Of a DNA stretch of 64,000 nt, positions 35,421 through 44,186 are shown piece by piece. The stretch is from Micromonospora sp. WMMD1155 (lineage in GTDB: Bacteria > Actinomycetota > Actinomycetes > Mycobacteriales > Micromonosporaceae). Position numbers and translations under genes: made by a program. How positions within the stretch are numbered: the first letter of the stretch is position 1; the number at the start of each line of letters is the position of its first letter. The notes beneath the pieces were generated by a model that worked only from the letters and a program-made list of their open reading frames with translations, was not told where the DNA came from and made no database searches. Where the stretch lies: contig NZ_CP120742.1 in assembly GCF_029581275.1 (NCBI RefSeq), forward strand, positions 4,014,001 through 4,078,000. Reading direction: 5' to 3'.

Positions 35421-35545
35421 CGTTCCATCCTGCCAGGTGCGCTCCGGCCCGACCTGACCCCCGTGGCGTGCGTCGGATCACGCCGGGTCGGCGGACCCGG
35501 ATGCCGTGGGGTTGCCCGCCCGGCCCGCCCGCGTCGGTGAGTCGA

Positions 35546-36925
35546 TCAGGTGACCGCGTGGCGGCGATGGCCGTCGCCGGTACGCGGCTCGGGAGCGCCG
35601 GCCGTGCCACCGTCTCCGGGGTGGCCGGTGCTGCGGGGCGCCTCGGCGTTGGCCGCCGAGGCGGCCCTGATCGCGTCGTCCATCGTCTGCCGGTCCGGCC
35701 AGCTCAGTGCGGCCACGGCCATGAGCACGACGCCGGCCGCACTCCAGAGCCCGACCACCGCCGGGATGGGGAACCGCTCGGCGAGCAGCCCGGTGACCAG
35801 CACCGCGAGGCCCTGGATGACCTGGACACCGGTGGCCATCACGCCGAAGGCGCGGGCGCGGAAACCGTCGGGCAGGGCCTGGACGAACAGCCCGTTGGCC
35901 ATCGGCAGCATGCCGGCGACCGCGAACCCGCACAGGGCGGCCAGCAACGCCACCACCAGTGGCGGCGGGTCGAGCAACGACGGCACCAGCACCAGCGGGG
36001 CGAACACCGCAAGCGGCCGCATCAGCTTCATCCGGCGGGTCGGCCCGACCAGCCGGCTCACCAGTAACCCGCCGAGAATGAAGCCGATCGGGTTGGCCAC
36101 CATGATCACGGCTTGGGCCGCACCGGTGCTCAAACCGCTCTTGGCGCCCTGATTGGCCCAGGCGGCGGCGAGACCTTCGGGCACGATCGAGAAGAGCATG
36201 GCGCTGAACACCAGCACCGCGATCGACCGCAACACCGGAGTGCCGAACACGATGGCGAACCCCTGGCGGGTCTCCCGCAGCAGGTGGCTGCGGTGTGCGA
36301 GGGCCAGCGACGCCGGCCGATCCCGTACGCCGAGGCGGACCAGCAGCGCCGAGAGGGCGAAGGTGGCCGCGTTGAACAGCAACGCGACCTCCGGGTCGAT
36401 CGAGGCGACGGCCGCGCCGAACACGTACCCGACCACCTGGGCCGCCTGCCCGACGCTGCTGTTCAGCGACAACCCGAGCACCAACCGATCCCCGGTGAGC
36501 ATCTGTGGCATCAGTGCGGACTTCGCCGCCTGGCTCGGTGGGTTGGCCAGCGTGGCGGCGAAGATCAGTGCCAACACCGCCTGGTACGGCAGGTTGGGGA
36601 CGGCGATGAGCAGCATCAAGGCCATCCGGATGAGGTCACACGTCACCATCACCCGTCGGTACGGGTGGCGCTCCGCCAGTGCGGCGAGCACGGGACCGCC
36701 GAGCAGCCACGGCAGGAAGCTGACCGCGAAGGCGGCCGCGGAGAGCGCGACAGACCGGGTCTGCTGGTAGACCAGAAGGGTGACCGCGGCCTTCGCGACG
36801 TAGTCGCCGACCCAGGAGAGCGCACCAGCCACGAAGACAGCCCGGAACTCACGCTGGGCGAACACTTCGCGAAATGTGGCGGGGCCTTCCGCGGAAGGTC
36901 GCTCGTCGGGCACCGTCGCCTCCAT
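35546..36925 (-). CDS. MFS exporter (EntS-like 12-helix transporter)
   Basis: 459 residues if started at ATG 36925 (MEATVPDERPSAEG); an ATG at 36967 adds 14 residues. About twelve hydrophobic helices, with the loop 2-3 MFS motif altered to ALAERHPYRRVMVTCDL and LANPPSQAAKSALMPQML in the middle. This matches the enterobactin-exporter/DHA3 branch used for siderophores and drugs. C-terminal 40 residues are polar. No biosynthetic genes are beside it, so the substrate is open. Confidence 0.88.
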   Translation of the reverse strand: MEATVPDERPSAEGPATFREVFAQREFRAVFVAGALSWVGDYVAKAAVTLLVYQQTRSVALSAAAFAVSFLPWLLGGPVLAALAERHPYRRVMVTCDLIRMALMLLIAVPNLPYQAVLALIFAATLANPPSQAAKSALMPQMLTGDRLVLGLSLNSSVGQAAQVVGYVFGAAVASIDPEVALLFNAATFALSALLVRLGVRDRPASLALAHRSHLLRETRQGFAIVFGTPVLRSIAVLVFSAMLFSIVPEGLAAAWANQGAKSGLSTGAAQAVIMVANPIGFILGGLLVSRLVGPTRRMKLMRPLAVFAPLVLVPSLLDPPPLVVALLAALCGFAVAGMLPMANGLFVQALPDGFRARAFGVMATGVQVIQGLAVLVTGLLAERFPIPAVVGLWSAAGVVLMAVAALSWPDRQTMDDAIRAASAANAEAPRSTGHPGDGGTAGAPEPRTGDGHRRHAVT

Positions 36926-37158
36926 CGGCCCCGGTTCGGCCGCTCGTGGCAGCCCGGCCGGAAGCACTCGTCAGATCTGCGGATCAGCGAGGATGTGATC
37001 ACGCTCCGGCGGGAACGCGTGCCCCGGATTCTGCCCGATCGTCTGACAACTGGCTAGGGCGAACGGATCGATCGTCGCTTCCCCGACTGAACGAACGGAC
37101 GATACCTGAGGGGCCGGGTGGCTGGCGACCCCTGCATCGGCGGACAGTGTTGCCTGGG

Positions 37159-38199
37159 TCAGGTGGCGCCGCCCTGACCAGTCTCGTTGTCCGACAACGG
37201 TCGGGTCGGAACCCCGGGGAAGATGCGGGCGGCGGCGATCTGCGCGGTGATCCCGGAGTTCTCCAGCGCCTCCGCGAGCCGCCGACGCAGCTCCCGGCCC
37301 ACCGCGAACTGCCCGTCCGCGGTCGTCTTCACCACCGTCCGGATGACCGCGCCGTCGACGGTCACCTGCTCGACACCCAGCACCTCGGGCGCTTCGACGA
37401 TCTCCGGTGACAGCTCCGGGTCCACAGCGACCGAGGCGGCGGCGGTCCGCAGGACGGCGGTGGCCTCCTCGGTGCTGTTGAACCCGATCGGCAGGTCCAC
37501 CACCACCAGGGCCCAGCCCTGGCTCTTGTTGCCCACCCGGATGATCTCGCCGTTGCGGATGTACCAGAGCACCCCACGACCGTCGCGCACCGTGGTGACG
37601 CGCAGGCCGACCGCCTCGACCACGCCCATCGCCTCACCCAGGTCGACGTTGTCGCCCACGCCGTACTGGTCCTCGATCAGCATGAAGAGGCCGGCGATCA
37701 GGTCCTTGACCAGGCTCTGCGCGCCGAAGCCCAGCGCCACGCCGGCGATCCCCGCACTGGCCAGCAGTGGGGCCAGGTCGAAGCTGAACTCGCGCAGGAT
37801 CATCAGCAGCGCGATGCCGAAGACGAACGCGGTGGTCAGACTGCGCAGCACCGAACCGATCGCCTCGGCCCGCTGCCGTCGCCGCTCGGGCACGAACTCG
37901 GCCGGGTCGACCGCCGCGCTGGGAACCCGCTCCCGCAGCGGTCGCAGCATCGTCGGCACCGCGCCGTCGGTGGTCGTGCGGACCAACCGGTTGATCGTCC
38001 GGTGCACGGCCCAGCGGGCCACCATCGCCAGCGCCAGGATCAGCAGCACCCGTAGCGGTTTCAGCAGGATCCAGTAACTGCCCTCGGCGAACCAGGCCGA
38101 CCTGGTGATGCTGTAGATCCACTCACAGGAGGTGCTGCCCTGGCAGCTCACCGAAACGGCGTCGGGCAGGGCAAGGGGCGTCACGCTGGCGGCACTCAC
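37159..38199 (-). CDS. MscS-family mechanosensitive ion channel
   Basis: 346 residues from GTG 38199. The N-terminal membrane segment (WILLKPLRVLLILALAMVAR) and two further helices lead to the pore helix LLASAGIAGVALGFGAQSLVKDL. The beta domain follows (FMLIEDQYGVGDNVDLGEAMG, NGEIIRVGNKSQGWALVVVD) and a C-terminal alpha/beta domain. It opens on membrane tension to release solutes during hypo-osmotic shock, fitting with trehalose synthesis nearby. An extended open frame to 38334 is Arg-rich and unlikely. Confidence 0.92.
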   Translation of the reverse strand: MSAASVTPLALPDAVSVSCQGSTSCEWIYSITRSAWFAEGSYWILLKPLRVLLILALAMVARWAVHRTINRLVRTTTDGAVPTMLRPLRERVPSAAVDPAEFVPERRRQRAEAIGSVLRSLTTAFVFGIALLMILREFSFDLAPLLASAGIAGVALGFGAQSLVKDLIAGLFMLIEDQYGVGDNVDLGEAMGVVEAVGLRVTTVRDGRGVLWYIRNGEIIRVGNKSQGWALVVVDLPIGFNSTEEATAVLRTAAASVAVDPELSPEIVEAPEVLGVEQVTVDGAVIRTVVKTTADGQFAVGRELRRRLAEALENSGITAQIAAARIFPGVPTRPLSDNETGQGGAT

Positions 38200-38492
38200 C
38201 CTGTCTTCGTACCGCAAGGGGTCAGCGGGCCCGTCGCCGGCCCACCGGCCGGGTGAGCCGCCGACACGTGTCCGGCAACGCCGGACTTCTCCCAGCTCGG
38301 TACGGCGATCGGACCGGACGCGGATGATCCTCATACCCCATGCGGGATTAGTACGTGCAATCCGGGGTCCGATCAGGGACTATTGGCGCAACGGACGTCG
38401 GTGATCGGCCCGGCGTCGCCCGGTTGGGCCGTCGTGCCCTGCCCCGGTCGGCGGCGGTTCGCAGCTGCCGCTGAACCGGGAGGGTGAGCGCG

Positions 38493-39029
38493 ATGCCTGA
38501 CATACGACCCACGGTGGGCTCCGGCGCGTTGGTCCTCAACGCCACCTACGAGCCGCTGTGTGTCGTGTCGGTGCGCCGCGCCGCGATCCTCGTCCTCTCC
38601 GCCAAGGCGGTCTGCGTCGCCGACGGCGACGGCATTCTGCACAGCGCGCGCGACGCGCTCCCGGTGCCGTCCGTGGTCCGGTTGACGCGCTTCGTCCGGG
38701 TGCCGTATCGGACGCACGTCGGGTTGTCCCGGCGTGCGATCTTCGCCAGGGACGGTTGGCGGTGCGCCTACTGCCGGGGTGCCGCCGAGACCATCGACCA
38801 TGTCTTCCCGCGCAGCCGGGGCGGCCGGCACGCCTGGGAGAACGTGGTGGCCGCGTGCGCCCGCTGCAACCACACCAAGGGCGACAAGACCCCGGCCGAG
38901 ATGGGGTGGCGGTTACACGCGCTGCCCGCCGCGCCGAAGGGCACCGCCTGGCGTGTCCTCGGGCACCGCGCTCCCGACCCCCGCTGGGCCGACTGGCTCG
39001 ACCTGCGCGAGCCCGAAGCCGCCGCCTGA
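38493..39029 (+). CDS. HNH endonuclease
   Basis: 178 residues from ATG 38493, with GGGAGGG upstream. An N-terminal part (LVLNATYEPLCVVSVRRAAIL, with the conserved N-x-x-Y-x-P-L) is followed by an HNH nuclease: FARDGWRCAYCRGAAETIDHVFPRSRGG, ENVVAACARCNHTKGDKTP. Two CxxC pairs bind structural zinc; D-H and N...H are the active-site residues. It is a broadly conserved actinobacterial protein whose cellular DNA target is unknown. A similar gene lies near glbO and pepN in mycobacteria. Confidence 0.92.
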   Translation: MPDIRPTVGSGALVLNATYEPLCVVSVRRAAILVLSAKAVCVADGDGILHSARDALPVPSVVRLTRFVRVPYRTHVGLSRRAIFARDGWRCAYCRGAAETIDHVFPRSRGGRHAWENVVAACARCNHTKGDKTPAEMGWRLHALPAAPKGTAWRVLGHRAPDPRWADWLDLREPEAAA

Positions 39030-39068
39030 TCCCTCGTCGCGGCCGGATCGACGCGAATACCGGCCGGC

Positions 39069-39845
39069 TCACTCCCGCTGGTCGGTCGTCCGGCGTGCCG
39101 CGCGCTCGTGCCGCTCCGTCGCGCGGGCGTGCGCGATGGCCAGCAGCCGGTCGATCTCGGGCAGCATCTGCGGGCCGGGCATGACGATGCTGCCGAAGGC
39201 GTACCGGGCGTAGGACGGGTGCGGCAGGAGGGTGTCCAGCCGGGCGAAGTCGAAGTCGCCCCGGTGCTCCTCGAATGCCTTGGGCGGGAAGCCGAACACC
39301 CGCTCGAACTCAGCTCGACCCAGGTCCAGGTTGAGGCGGAAGACCCCCGGTCGGTCCAGCTCGGATGCCTCGTCGAAGCCGGGCACGTCGTGCTCGACGA
39401 TGGTGGCGAACGGTTGGCGTCGGTCCGGGCCGACGTAGAAGAAGCGGTCGCCCCAGGCGGCCTCGGGCGACCCGTTCTCCTTGCTCGCGAGCACCTGCTC
39501 GACGCCGGGCAGCGCCAGAATGCGAGCGGCGAGCACCGCCGCGTCGACGCCGGTCGGGATGTGCAGCACGGCGTCCGCGTGGTCGACGGTGACCTGATCC
39601 AGGGGGAAGTAGCGGTAGTCGTGCTCCCGCCGTCGCGCGGGGCCGATGTCGGATGCCCGGACATAACCGGGAAGGCCGAGCTTCTGCTGGAGTACGCCCT
39701 CGTAGGTGGACGCGGCGGGTGCCCCGATGCCGAGCGTGGGGCTCGCGCCGAGGCTGCCGACGATCACCGCGTACCGGTCACCCAGAAGCGATGCGACGAT
39801 CGCGCCGGCTCCGACCCACGACACCTCGGTCGTGCCCATCGTCAT
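39069..39845 (-). CDS. DUF6194-like protein with an extra N-terminal segment
   Basis: 258 residues from ATG 39845. The C-terminal 150 residues match the DUF6194 pattern as I know it: GSPEAAWGDRFFYVGPDRRQ, PFATIVEHDVPGFDEAS, LDRPGVFRLNLDLGRAEFER and LLPHPSYARYAFGSIVMPGP. The 95-residue N-terminal part (VSWVGAGAIVASLLGDRYAV, then GAPAASTYEGVLQQKLG) is not part of that domain and was not recognised. The protein should be soluble. The function is unknown. The upstream open frame to 39950 overlaps the sortase stop region and is not used. Confidence 0.7.
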   Translation of the reverse strand: MTMGTTEVSWVGAGAIVASLLGDRYAVIVGSLGASPTLGIGAPAASTYEGVLQQKLGLPGYVRASDIGPARRREHDYRYFPLDQVTVDHADAVLHIPTGVDAAVLAARILALPGVEQVLASKENGSPEAAWGDRFFYVGPDRRQPFATIVEHDVPGFDEASELDRPGVFRLNLDLGRAEFERVFGFPPKAFEEHRGDFDFARLDTLLPHPSYARYAFGSIVMPGPQMLPEIDRLLAIAHARATERHERAARRTTDQRE

Positions 39846-39885
39846 CGTGCTCCCGTGACGCTGAAGGTGCGCGTTGTGCGCGGCC

Positions 39886-40728
39886 TCAACCCTGACGCGC
39901 CTCGACCAGCGACGCGAAGACCACCACGTTGTCCGAGTAGCCGGTCTCACCGCCGACCCACTGACCGCCGCAGGTGATCAGGCGCAGGCTCGGGCGGCTG
40001 AAGTCGCCGTACACCTCGTCCACCGGCAGTCGCCCCTTGTCGAATCGTTCCACCGAGTCCACCTCGAAGACCGCCACGCTCCGGTCGGTGCGGGTCACCT
40101 CGATCTGGTCACCGGCGCGCAGTTCGCGGAGTTGGTGGAAGACCGCCGGCCCGCTGGTGGTGTCGACGTGCCCGACGATCACCGCCGGACCGTACTGGCC
40201 GGGGGTCGGCCCCTGGTCGTACCAGCCGGCCTCCTGCGCGCGGCCCACGTCCGGCACGGCGATGGTGCCGTCCGGGGCGATGCCCACGTCGTGCACCGGG
40301 GCCCGTAGGTCGATCTTCTCGATGGCGAGGCTGGTCGGGCGGCTCGACGACAGCACCGGGAACTTCTTCGGCGGCGGTCGGAAACCGGCGCTCAGTCGAT
40401 CCGGCAACAGGCTCATGCCGGTCACCTGCTCGACGCCGAGCATCGCCACGATCAGCACCATCAGGGTGGCGACGGCCAGCACCGGCAGCCCCGGGCCCGT
40501 ACCGAAGCGGCGTCGAGTCGACGGCGACGCCACTGCGGCCGGACGCCTGGGTGGCAGCGGTCGGGTGGCCGGATCGGTGGTGGTGACGCTGGCCAACCCG
40601 GCCTGCCCGGCGACCCGGCGCAGCCGGCGGGACGCGCGGGCCACCAGCCGGCCGGACGCGCGCAGCGCCGGCCCGGCCCGGAGGCGGGCGCGGCGGTTCG
40701 GCCGCGCACGCGCGGATCTGCGGCTCAT
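39886..40728 (-). CDS. Class F sortase (transpeptidase)
   Basis: 280 residues. A basic N-terminal segment (RRSARARPNRRARLRAG) and one membrane helix (VLAVATLMVLIVAMLGVEQV) are followed by the sortase barrel: IEKIDLRAPVHDVGIAPDG, GPAVIVGHVDTTSGPAVFHQL with the catalytic His, and SLRLITCGGQWVG with Cys253. The Arg expected downstream of the Cys is not obvious in the stretch to YSDNVVVFASLV. It would join a secreted protein to cell-wall or other amines. The gene downstream of a secreted, membrane-anchored protein is its probable partner: their stop/start gap is 12 bp. Confidence 0.88.
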   Translation of the reverse strand: MSRRSARARPNRRARLRAGPALRASGRLVARASRRLRRVAGQAGLASVTTTDPATRPLPPRRPAAVASPSTRRRFGTGPGLPVLAVATLMVLIVAMLGVEQVTGMSLLPDRLSAGFRPPPKKFPVLSSSRPTSLAIEKIDLRAPVHDVGIAPDGTIAVPDVGRAQEAGWYDQGPTPGQYGPAVIVGHVDTTSGPAVFHQLRELRAGDQIEVTRTDRSVAVFEVDSVERFDKGRLPVDEVYGDFSRPSLRLITCGGQWVGGETGYSDNVVVFASLVEARQG

Positions 40729-40740
40729 CTGTCGTCCGGC

Positions 40741-41265
40741 TCAGGAGCCGGCTCCGGTCCGACGCCGCCCGCCCGCCATGCCGAGCGCGATGGCGGTACC
40801 CACCAGCGCCACGCCGCCGAGCACCAGCAGCGACCCGGTGCCGCGACCACCGGCCGTCCCGCCGCCACCGGTCGCCGGTCCCTTGCTGGGTGAGGCCATG
40901 TTCAACACGGTCAGCGTGGTGGAGGCCGTCTGCCCGTTCTCGCAACGCAGGTCGACCGGGTAGTCACCGGCCTGCTTGTCCCGCGGGATGGAGGCCTGCG
41001 CGGTCAGGAACCCCCGGTCCGGCCTGAGCGTGACAGACCCGAACGCGTCGGAGTGCACGCTGGCCTGCCGGCTGTTGTTGTCGTTGTCGCAGTTCGCCCG
41101 GATGGTGACCCGGCTACCGGCCTGGGCGCTGTTCGGTGTCACCTCGACGAAGGTGTTCTCGCCGGCTCGCGCCGGGGCGGCCGACATCAGGACGAACGCC
41201 CCGATCAGCCCCACCAGTGCCAGTACGGACGAGATCGCACGGTTGACAGTGCGGATTCCCTGCAT
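40741..41265 (-). CDS. Secreted protein with C-terminal membrane anchor, sortase-linked
   Basis: 174 residues from ATG 41265. A classical signal peptide (ISSVLALVGLIGAFVLMSAA, cleavage near APARA-GE) is followed by a beta-rich domain (FVEVTPNSAQAGSRVTIRAN, ASIPRDKQAGDYPVDLRCEN) with two cysteines. A Gly/Thr linker leads to one hydrophobic helix (SLLVLGGVALVGTAIALGMA) and the basic end GGRRRTGAGS. Helix plus Arg tail is the architecture of a sortase substrate, but no LPxTG or LAxTG pentapeptide is visible; only TAGGRGTGS precedes the helix. It directly precedes the sortase gene. Confidence 0.78.
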   Translation of the reverse strand: MQGIRTVNRAISSVLALVGLIGAFVLMSAAPARAGENTFVEVTPNSAQAGSRVTIRANCDNDNNSRQASVHSDAFGSVTLRPDRGFLTAQASIPRDKQAGDYPVDLRCENGQTASTTLTVLNMASPSKGPATGGGGTAGGRGTGSLLVLGGVALVGTAIALGMAGGRRRTGAGS

Positions 41266-41375
41266 GATTACCCCCCAACCGGCGACGACCGCCGGAACCC
41301 TCCCCTGGGCACGCGCGCTGCTTTCCCGTTGGCGCGGAGGCAAACCCGCAGGCGGGCAGGGGTGGGGCGGGTGGC

Positions 41376-41840
41376 TCAGCGTTGCCGGGGGGTGGCCCGG
41401 GCGGAGGGGAGCGGGGTGATCGGCTGCCAGCCCAGCGGAGAGGAGAGGACCATCGTGCTCGACGGCTGGCCGTACGGGGCGAGCCGGTCGATGACCCCCT
41501 CGAACGCGCCGATCGAGCCGGCGGCCACCTTCAACACGCTGCACGCGTCACCGGTGATCCGATGGATCTCCAGGATCTCCGGCCAGCCGGCGACCGACGC
41601 GTCGTGCAGGATGCAGCGCGCGCCGTAGCAGGACATCCGGATCAGCGCGACGACTGTGCGACCGGCCCGGCTCAGGTCGACGTGGGCGTGGTAGCCGGTG
41701 ATGACCCCGGCCTCCTCCAGTCGGCGTACCCGCTCGGCCACCGCCGGTGGCGACAGGTGCACCCGTCGGGACAACTCGCTGAAGGAGAGCCGCGCGTCGG
41801 CCTGCAACTCGCGCAGCAGCGCCCAGTCCATGTCGTCCAC
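41376..41840 (-). CDS. Lrp/AsnC-family regulator of the kynurenine operon (probable)
   Basis: 154 residues. N-terminal HTH: MDWALLRELQADARLSFSEL, then SPPAVAERVRRLEEAGVITG. The RAM ligand-binding domain follows (VALIRMSCYGARCILHDASV, HRITGDACSVLKVAAGSIGAFEG). Lrp/AsnC proteins sense amino acids, so tryptophan or kynurenine is the natural guess for a gene that faces a tryptophan-degradation operon. GTG 41840. A TAAGGT at 41847-41852 (minus strand) would put the transcription start at or next to the GTG, giving a leaderless message. Confidence 0.87.
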   Translation of the reverse strand: MDDMDWALLRELQADARLSFSELSRRVHLSPPAVAERVRRLEEAGVITGYHAHVDLSRAGRTVVALIRMSCYGARCILHDASVAGWPEILEIHRITGDACSVLKVAAGSIGAFEGVIDRLAPYGQPSSTMVLSSPLGWQPITPLPSARATPRQR

Positions 41841-41985
41841 GCTCAGACCTTACTTTCGTGAACCGGCTTCGCCTAGTTGGCTTTCGTTCGTCAGGAGAAC
41901 GAGGCGAGCGCCGTTGATTCGGCATTCCATCGGCCGATCCAGCCGCGGGATCATGACGTCGGCCAGTCCGGGGGAGGGAGACGAG
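41841..41985. promoter_or_regulatory. Divergent Lrp/kynA control region
   Basis: 145 bp separate the regulator from the operon. CTTTCGT occurs at 41853-41859 and again at 41881-41887 (28 bp apart), and GTTCGTCAGGAGAACGA at 41886-41902 has partial dyad symmetry; these are candidate binding sites for the Lrp-type regulator. GGGGGAGGGAG just before 41986 is the kynA ribosome site. Confidence 0.45.
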
Positions 41986-42891
41986 ATGGTGGAGCAGACG
42001 GAGCGGCGGGCCCCGACCCGCCCCGCCGCGGTGCGACCGGTGACCCCGGGGCAGCGGGCCGCCCAGGCGGCGCGCACCGGTGGCGAGCCGACGTTGGAGT
42101 TCGCCGACATGGTGCCGTACGACGCGTACGTGCAGGCCAGCGCCCTGCACAAGATGCAGCACCCGCTGAGCAGCGACCCGGGCGAGATGTCCTTCCTGAT
42201 GGTCAGTCAGATCATGGAGCTGTACTTCGGGTTGACCTGCCACGAGCTGCGGGAGACCCAGCGGCTGATCCGCGCCGACCAGGTCTGGGAGGCGCTGGCC
42301 CCGTTGCGTCGGGCCAAGCTGCACCTGGAGGGGCTCAACGCCGCCTGGCAGGGTCTGCGCTGGATGAGCCCGGCCGACTTCAACAGGTTCCGCAACCTGC
42401 TCGGCGAGGCGTCCGGCTTCCAGTCGGCCATGTACCGACAGTTGGAGTTCCTGCTCGGGCTGCGCGACCCGGCGCTGATCCGACCGTTCCGTCGGCAGAC
42501 CGAGGTGTACGCCGAGTTGACCAGCGCACTGGCCGCCCCGAGCCTCTGGGACGACGTGCTGGCGCTGCTCGCCCGGCGCGGCTTCGACCTCCCCGCCGAC
42601 CTGCTGAACCGGGACGTGTCCGTCGAGCACGATCCGCACCCGCTGGTCGAGGCGGCCTGGGTGCGCATCTACGACGACGCCGCCCCGGACAACCACCTGC
42701 GCATGCTCGGCGAGGCGTTGAGCGCGGTCGCCGAGGAGTTCGGTGACTGGCGCTGGAACCACGTGAAGGCGGTGCAGCGGACCATGGGCGCGAAGGTCGG
42801 CAGCGGCGGTTCCGCCGGCCTGGCATGGTTGCAGCGCAGCATGGCGCGGGTGGTCTTCCCCGAGCTGTGGTCGGCCCGTACCGCGATGTGA
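41986..42891 (+). CDS. kynA: Tryptophan 2,3-dioxygenase
   Basis: 301 residues, haem enzyme that oxidises L-tryptophan to N-formylkynurenine, the first step of the operon. Signatures: GEMSFLMVSQIMELYFGLTC, SADF-type FNRFRNLLGEASGFQSAMYR followed by QLEFLLG, and the haem-binding WRWNHVKAVQRTMGAKVGSG with proximal His near residue 259. The start ATG 41986 follows a strong GGGGGAGGGAG; the open frame begins earlier but that part is antisense to the regulator. KynU begins 14 bp after the stop. Confidence 0.95.
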   Translation: MVEQTERRAPTRPAAVRPVTPGQRAAQAARTGGEPTLEFADMVPYDAYVQASALHKMQHPLSSDPGEMSFLMVSQIMELYFGLTCHELRETQRLIRADQVWEALAPLRRAKLHLEGLNAAWQGLRWMSPADFNRFRNLLGEASGFQSAMYRQLEFLLGLRDPALIRPFRRQTEVYAELTSALAAPSLWDDVLALLARRGFDLPADLLNRDVSVEHDPHPLVEAAWVRIYDDAAPDNHLRMLGEALSAVAEEFGDWRWNHVKAVQRTMGAKVGSGGSAGLAWLQRSMARVVFPELWSARTAM

Positions 42892-42905
42892 CCGGAGAGC
42901 GAGAC

Positions 42906-44186
42906 ATGCACACCCCTGAACACGAGGCACACCGGCTGGACGAGGCCGACCCGGGCCACCGGCACCTGTTCCACGTGCCGCCGGCCGACGGCGGCGACCA
43001 CCCCGAGGCGGCGTACCTCGCCGGTAACTCGCTCGGCCTGCAACCCCGGGCCACCCGCGACGAACTCCTCGCCGACCTGGACGCCTGGGGGCGGCTCGGC
43101 GTCGAGGGGCACCTCGAGGCGGAGCGCGCCTGGCTGCCGTACCACGAGCTGTTGACCGCACCGGCCGCCCGACTGGTCGGCGGCCGGCCCGCGGAGACCG
43201 TGGTGATGAACTCGCTCACCGTCAACCTGCACCTGCTGATGGTGAGTTTCTACCGCCCGGCCGGCGCCCGCACCCGCATCGTCATCGAGGACGCCGCGTT
43301 CCCCTCGGACAGCTACGCGGTGCGCAGCCAGGCCCGGTTCCACGGTCTGGACCCGGACGACACGGTGGTCCGGCTGCGCCCCCGCGACGGCGAGACATCG
43401 CTGCGCACCGAGGACGTGACCGACTACCTGGCCGCCGAGGGCGACCGGGTGGCCCTGGTGCTGCTCGGCGGGGTCAACTACCTCACCGGCGAGCTGCTGG
43501 ACATCCCGGTGATCACCGCTGCCGGTCGGGCCGCGGGCGCGGTGGTCGGTTGGGACCTGGCCCACGCGGTGGGCAACGTGCCGCTGGCCCTGCACGACTG
43601 GGACGTCGACTTCGCCGCCTGGTGCTCCTACAAGTACCTGAACTCCGGCCCGGGTGCCCTCGCCGGCGTCTTCGTGCACGAGCGGCACCTCGGTGATCCG
43701 GACCTGCCCCGCTTCGAGGGGTGGTGGAGCACCGCGGCGGCCACCCGGTTCGAGATGACCCCGGTGTCCCGGCCACCGGCCACTGTGGAGGCATGGCAGA
43801 TCTCCAACCCGCCGATCTTCGCGATGGGCCCGGTGCGTACCTCACTGGAGCTGTTCGACTCGGTCGGCATGCCCGCGTTGCGGGCCCGCAGCCTGCGGCT
43901 CACCGGCTGGTTGGAGTCGCTGCTCGACCAGGTCGTCGTCGACCGGCCGCTGCGCGTGGTCACCCCGCGCGACCCGGCCCGGCGTGGCTGCCAGCTCTCG
44001 GTGCGCATCGGGGCCGGCAGCGCCGCCGAGCTGACCAAACGCCTGCGGTACGAGCACGGCGTCATCGCCGACGCCCGGGAGCCGGACATCGTCCGGTTCG
44101 CCCCGGTGCCGCTCTACTCCACCTACCTCGACTGCTGGCGTGCGGCTGCCGCGTTGGCGGCGACGGTCGGGCAGGTGAACCCGTGA
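42906..44186 (+). CDS. kynU: Kynureninase
   Basis: 426 residues, PLP enzyme that cleaves kynurenine or 3-hydroxykynurenine to (3-hydroxy)anthranilate plus alanine. Motifs: AYLAGNSLGLQPRATRDEL, VVMNSLTVNLHLLMVSFYRP, VGWDLAHAVGNVPLALHDW and the PLP lysine K243 in FAAWCSYKYLNSGPGALAG. GGAGAG precedes ATG 42906. Its stop overlaps the kmo GTG by four bases. Confidence 0.95.
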   Translation: MHTPEHEAHRLDEADPGHRHLFHVPPADGGDHPEAAYLAGNSLGLQPRATRDELLADLDAWGRLGVEGHLEAERAWLPYHELLTAPAARLVGGRPAETVVMNSLTVNLHLLMVSFYRPAGARTRIVIEDAAFPSDSYAVRSQARFHGLDPDDTVVRLRPRDGETSLRTEDVTDYLAAEGDRVALVLLGGVNYLTGELLDIPVITAAGRAAGAVVGWDLAHAVGNVPLALHDWDVDFAAWCSYKYLNSGPGALAGVFVHERHLGDPDLPRFEGWWSTAAATRFEMTPVSRPPATVEAWQISNPPIFAMGPVRTSLELFDSVGMPALRARSLRLTGWLESLLDQVVVDRPLRVVTPRDPARRGCQLSVRIGAGSAAELTKRLRYEHGVIADAREPDIVRFAPVPLYSTYLDCWRAAAALAATVGQVNP

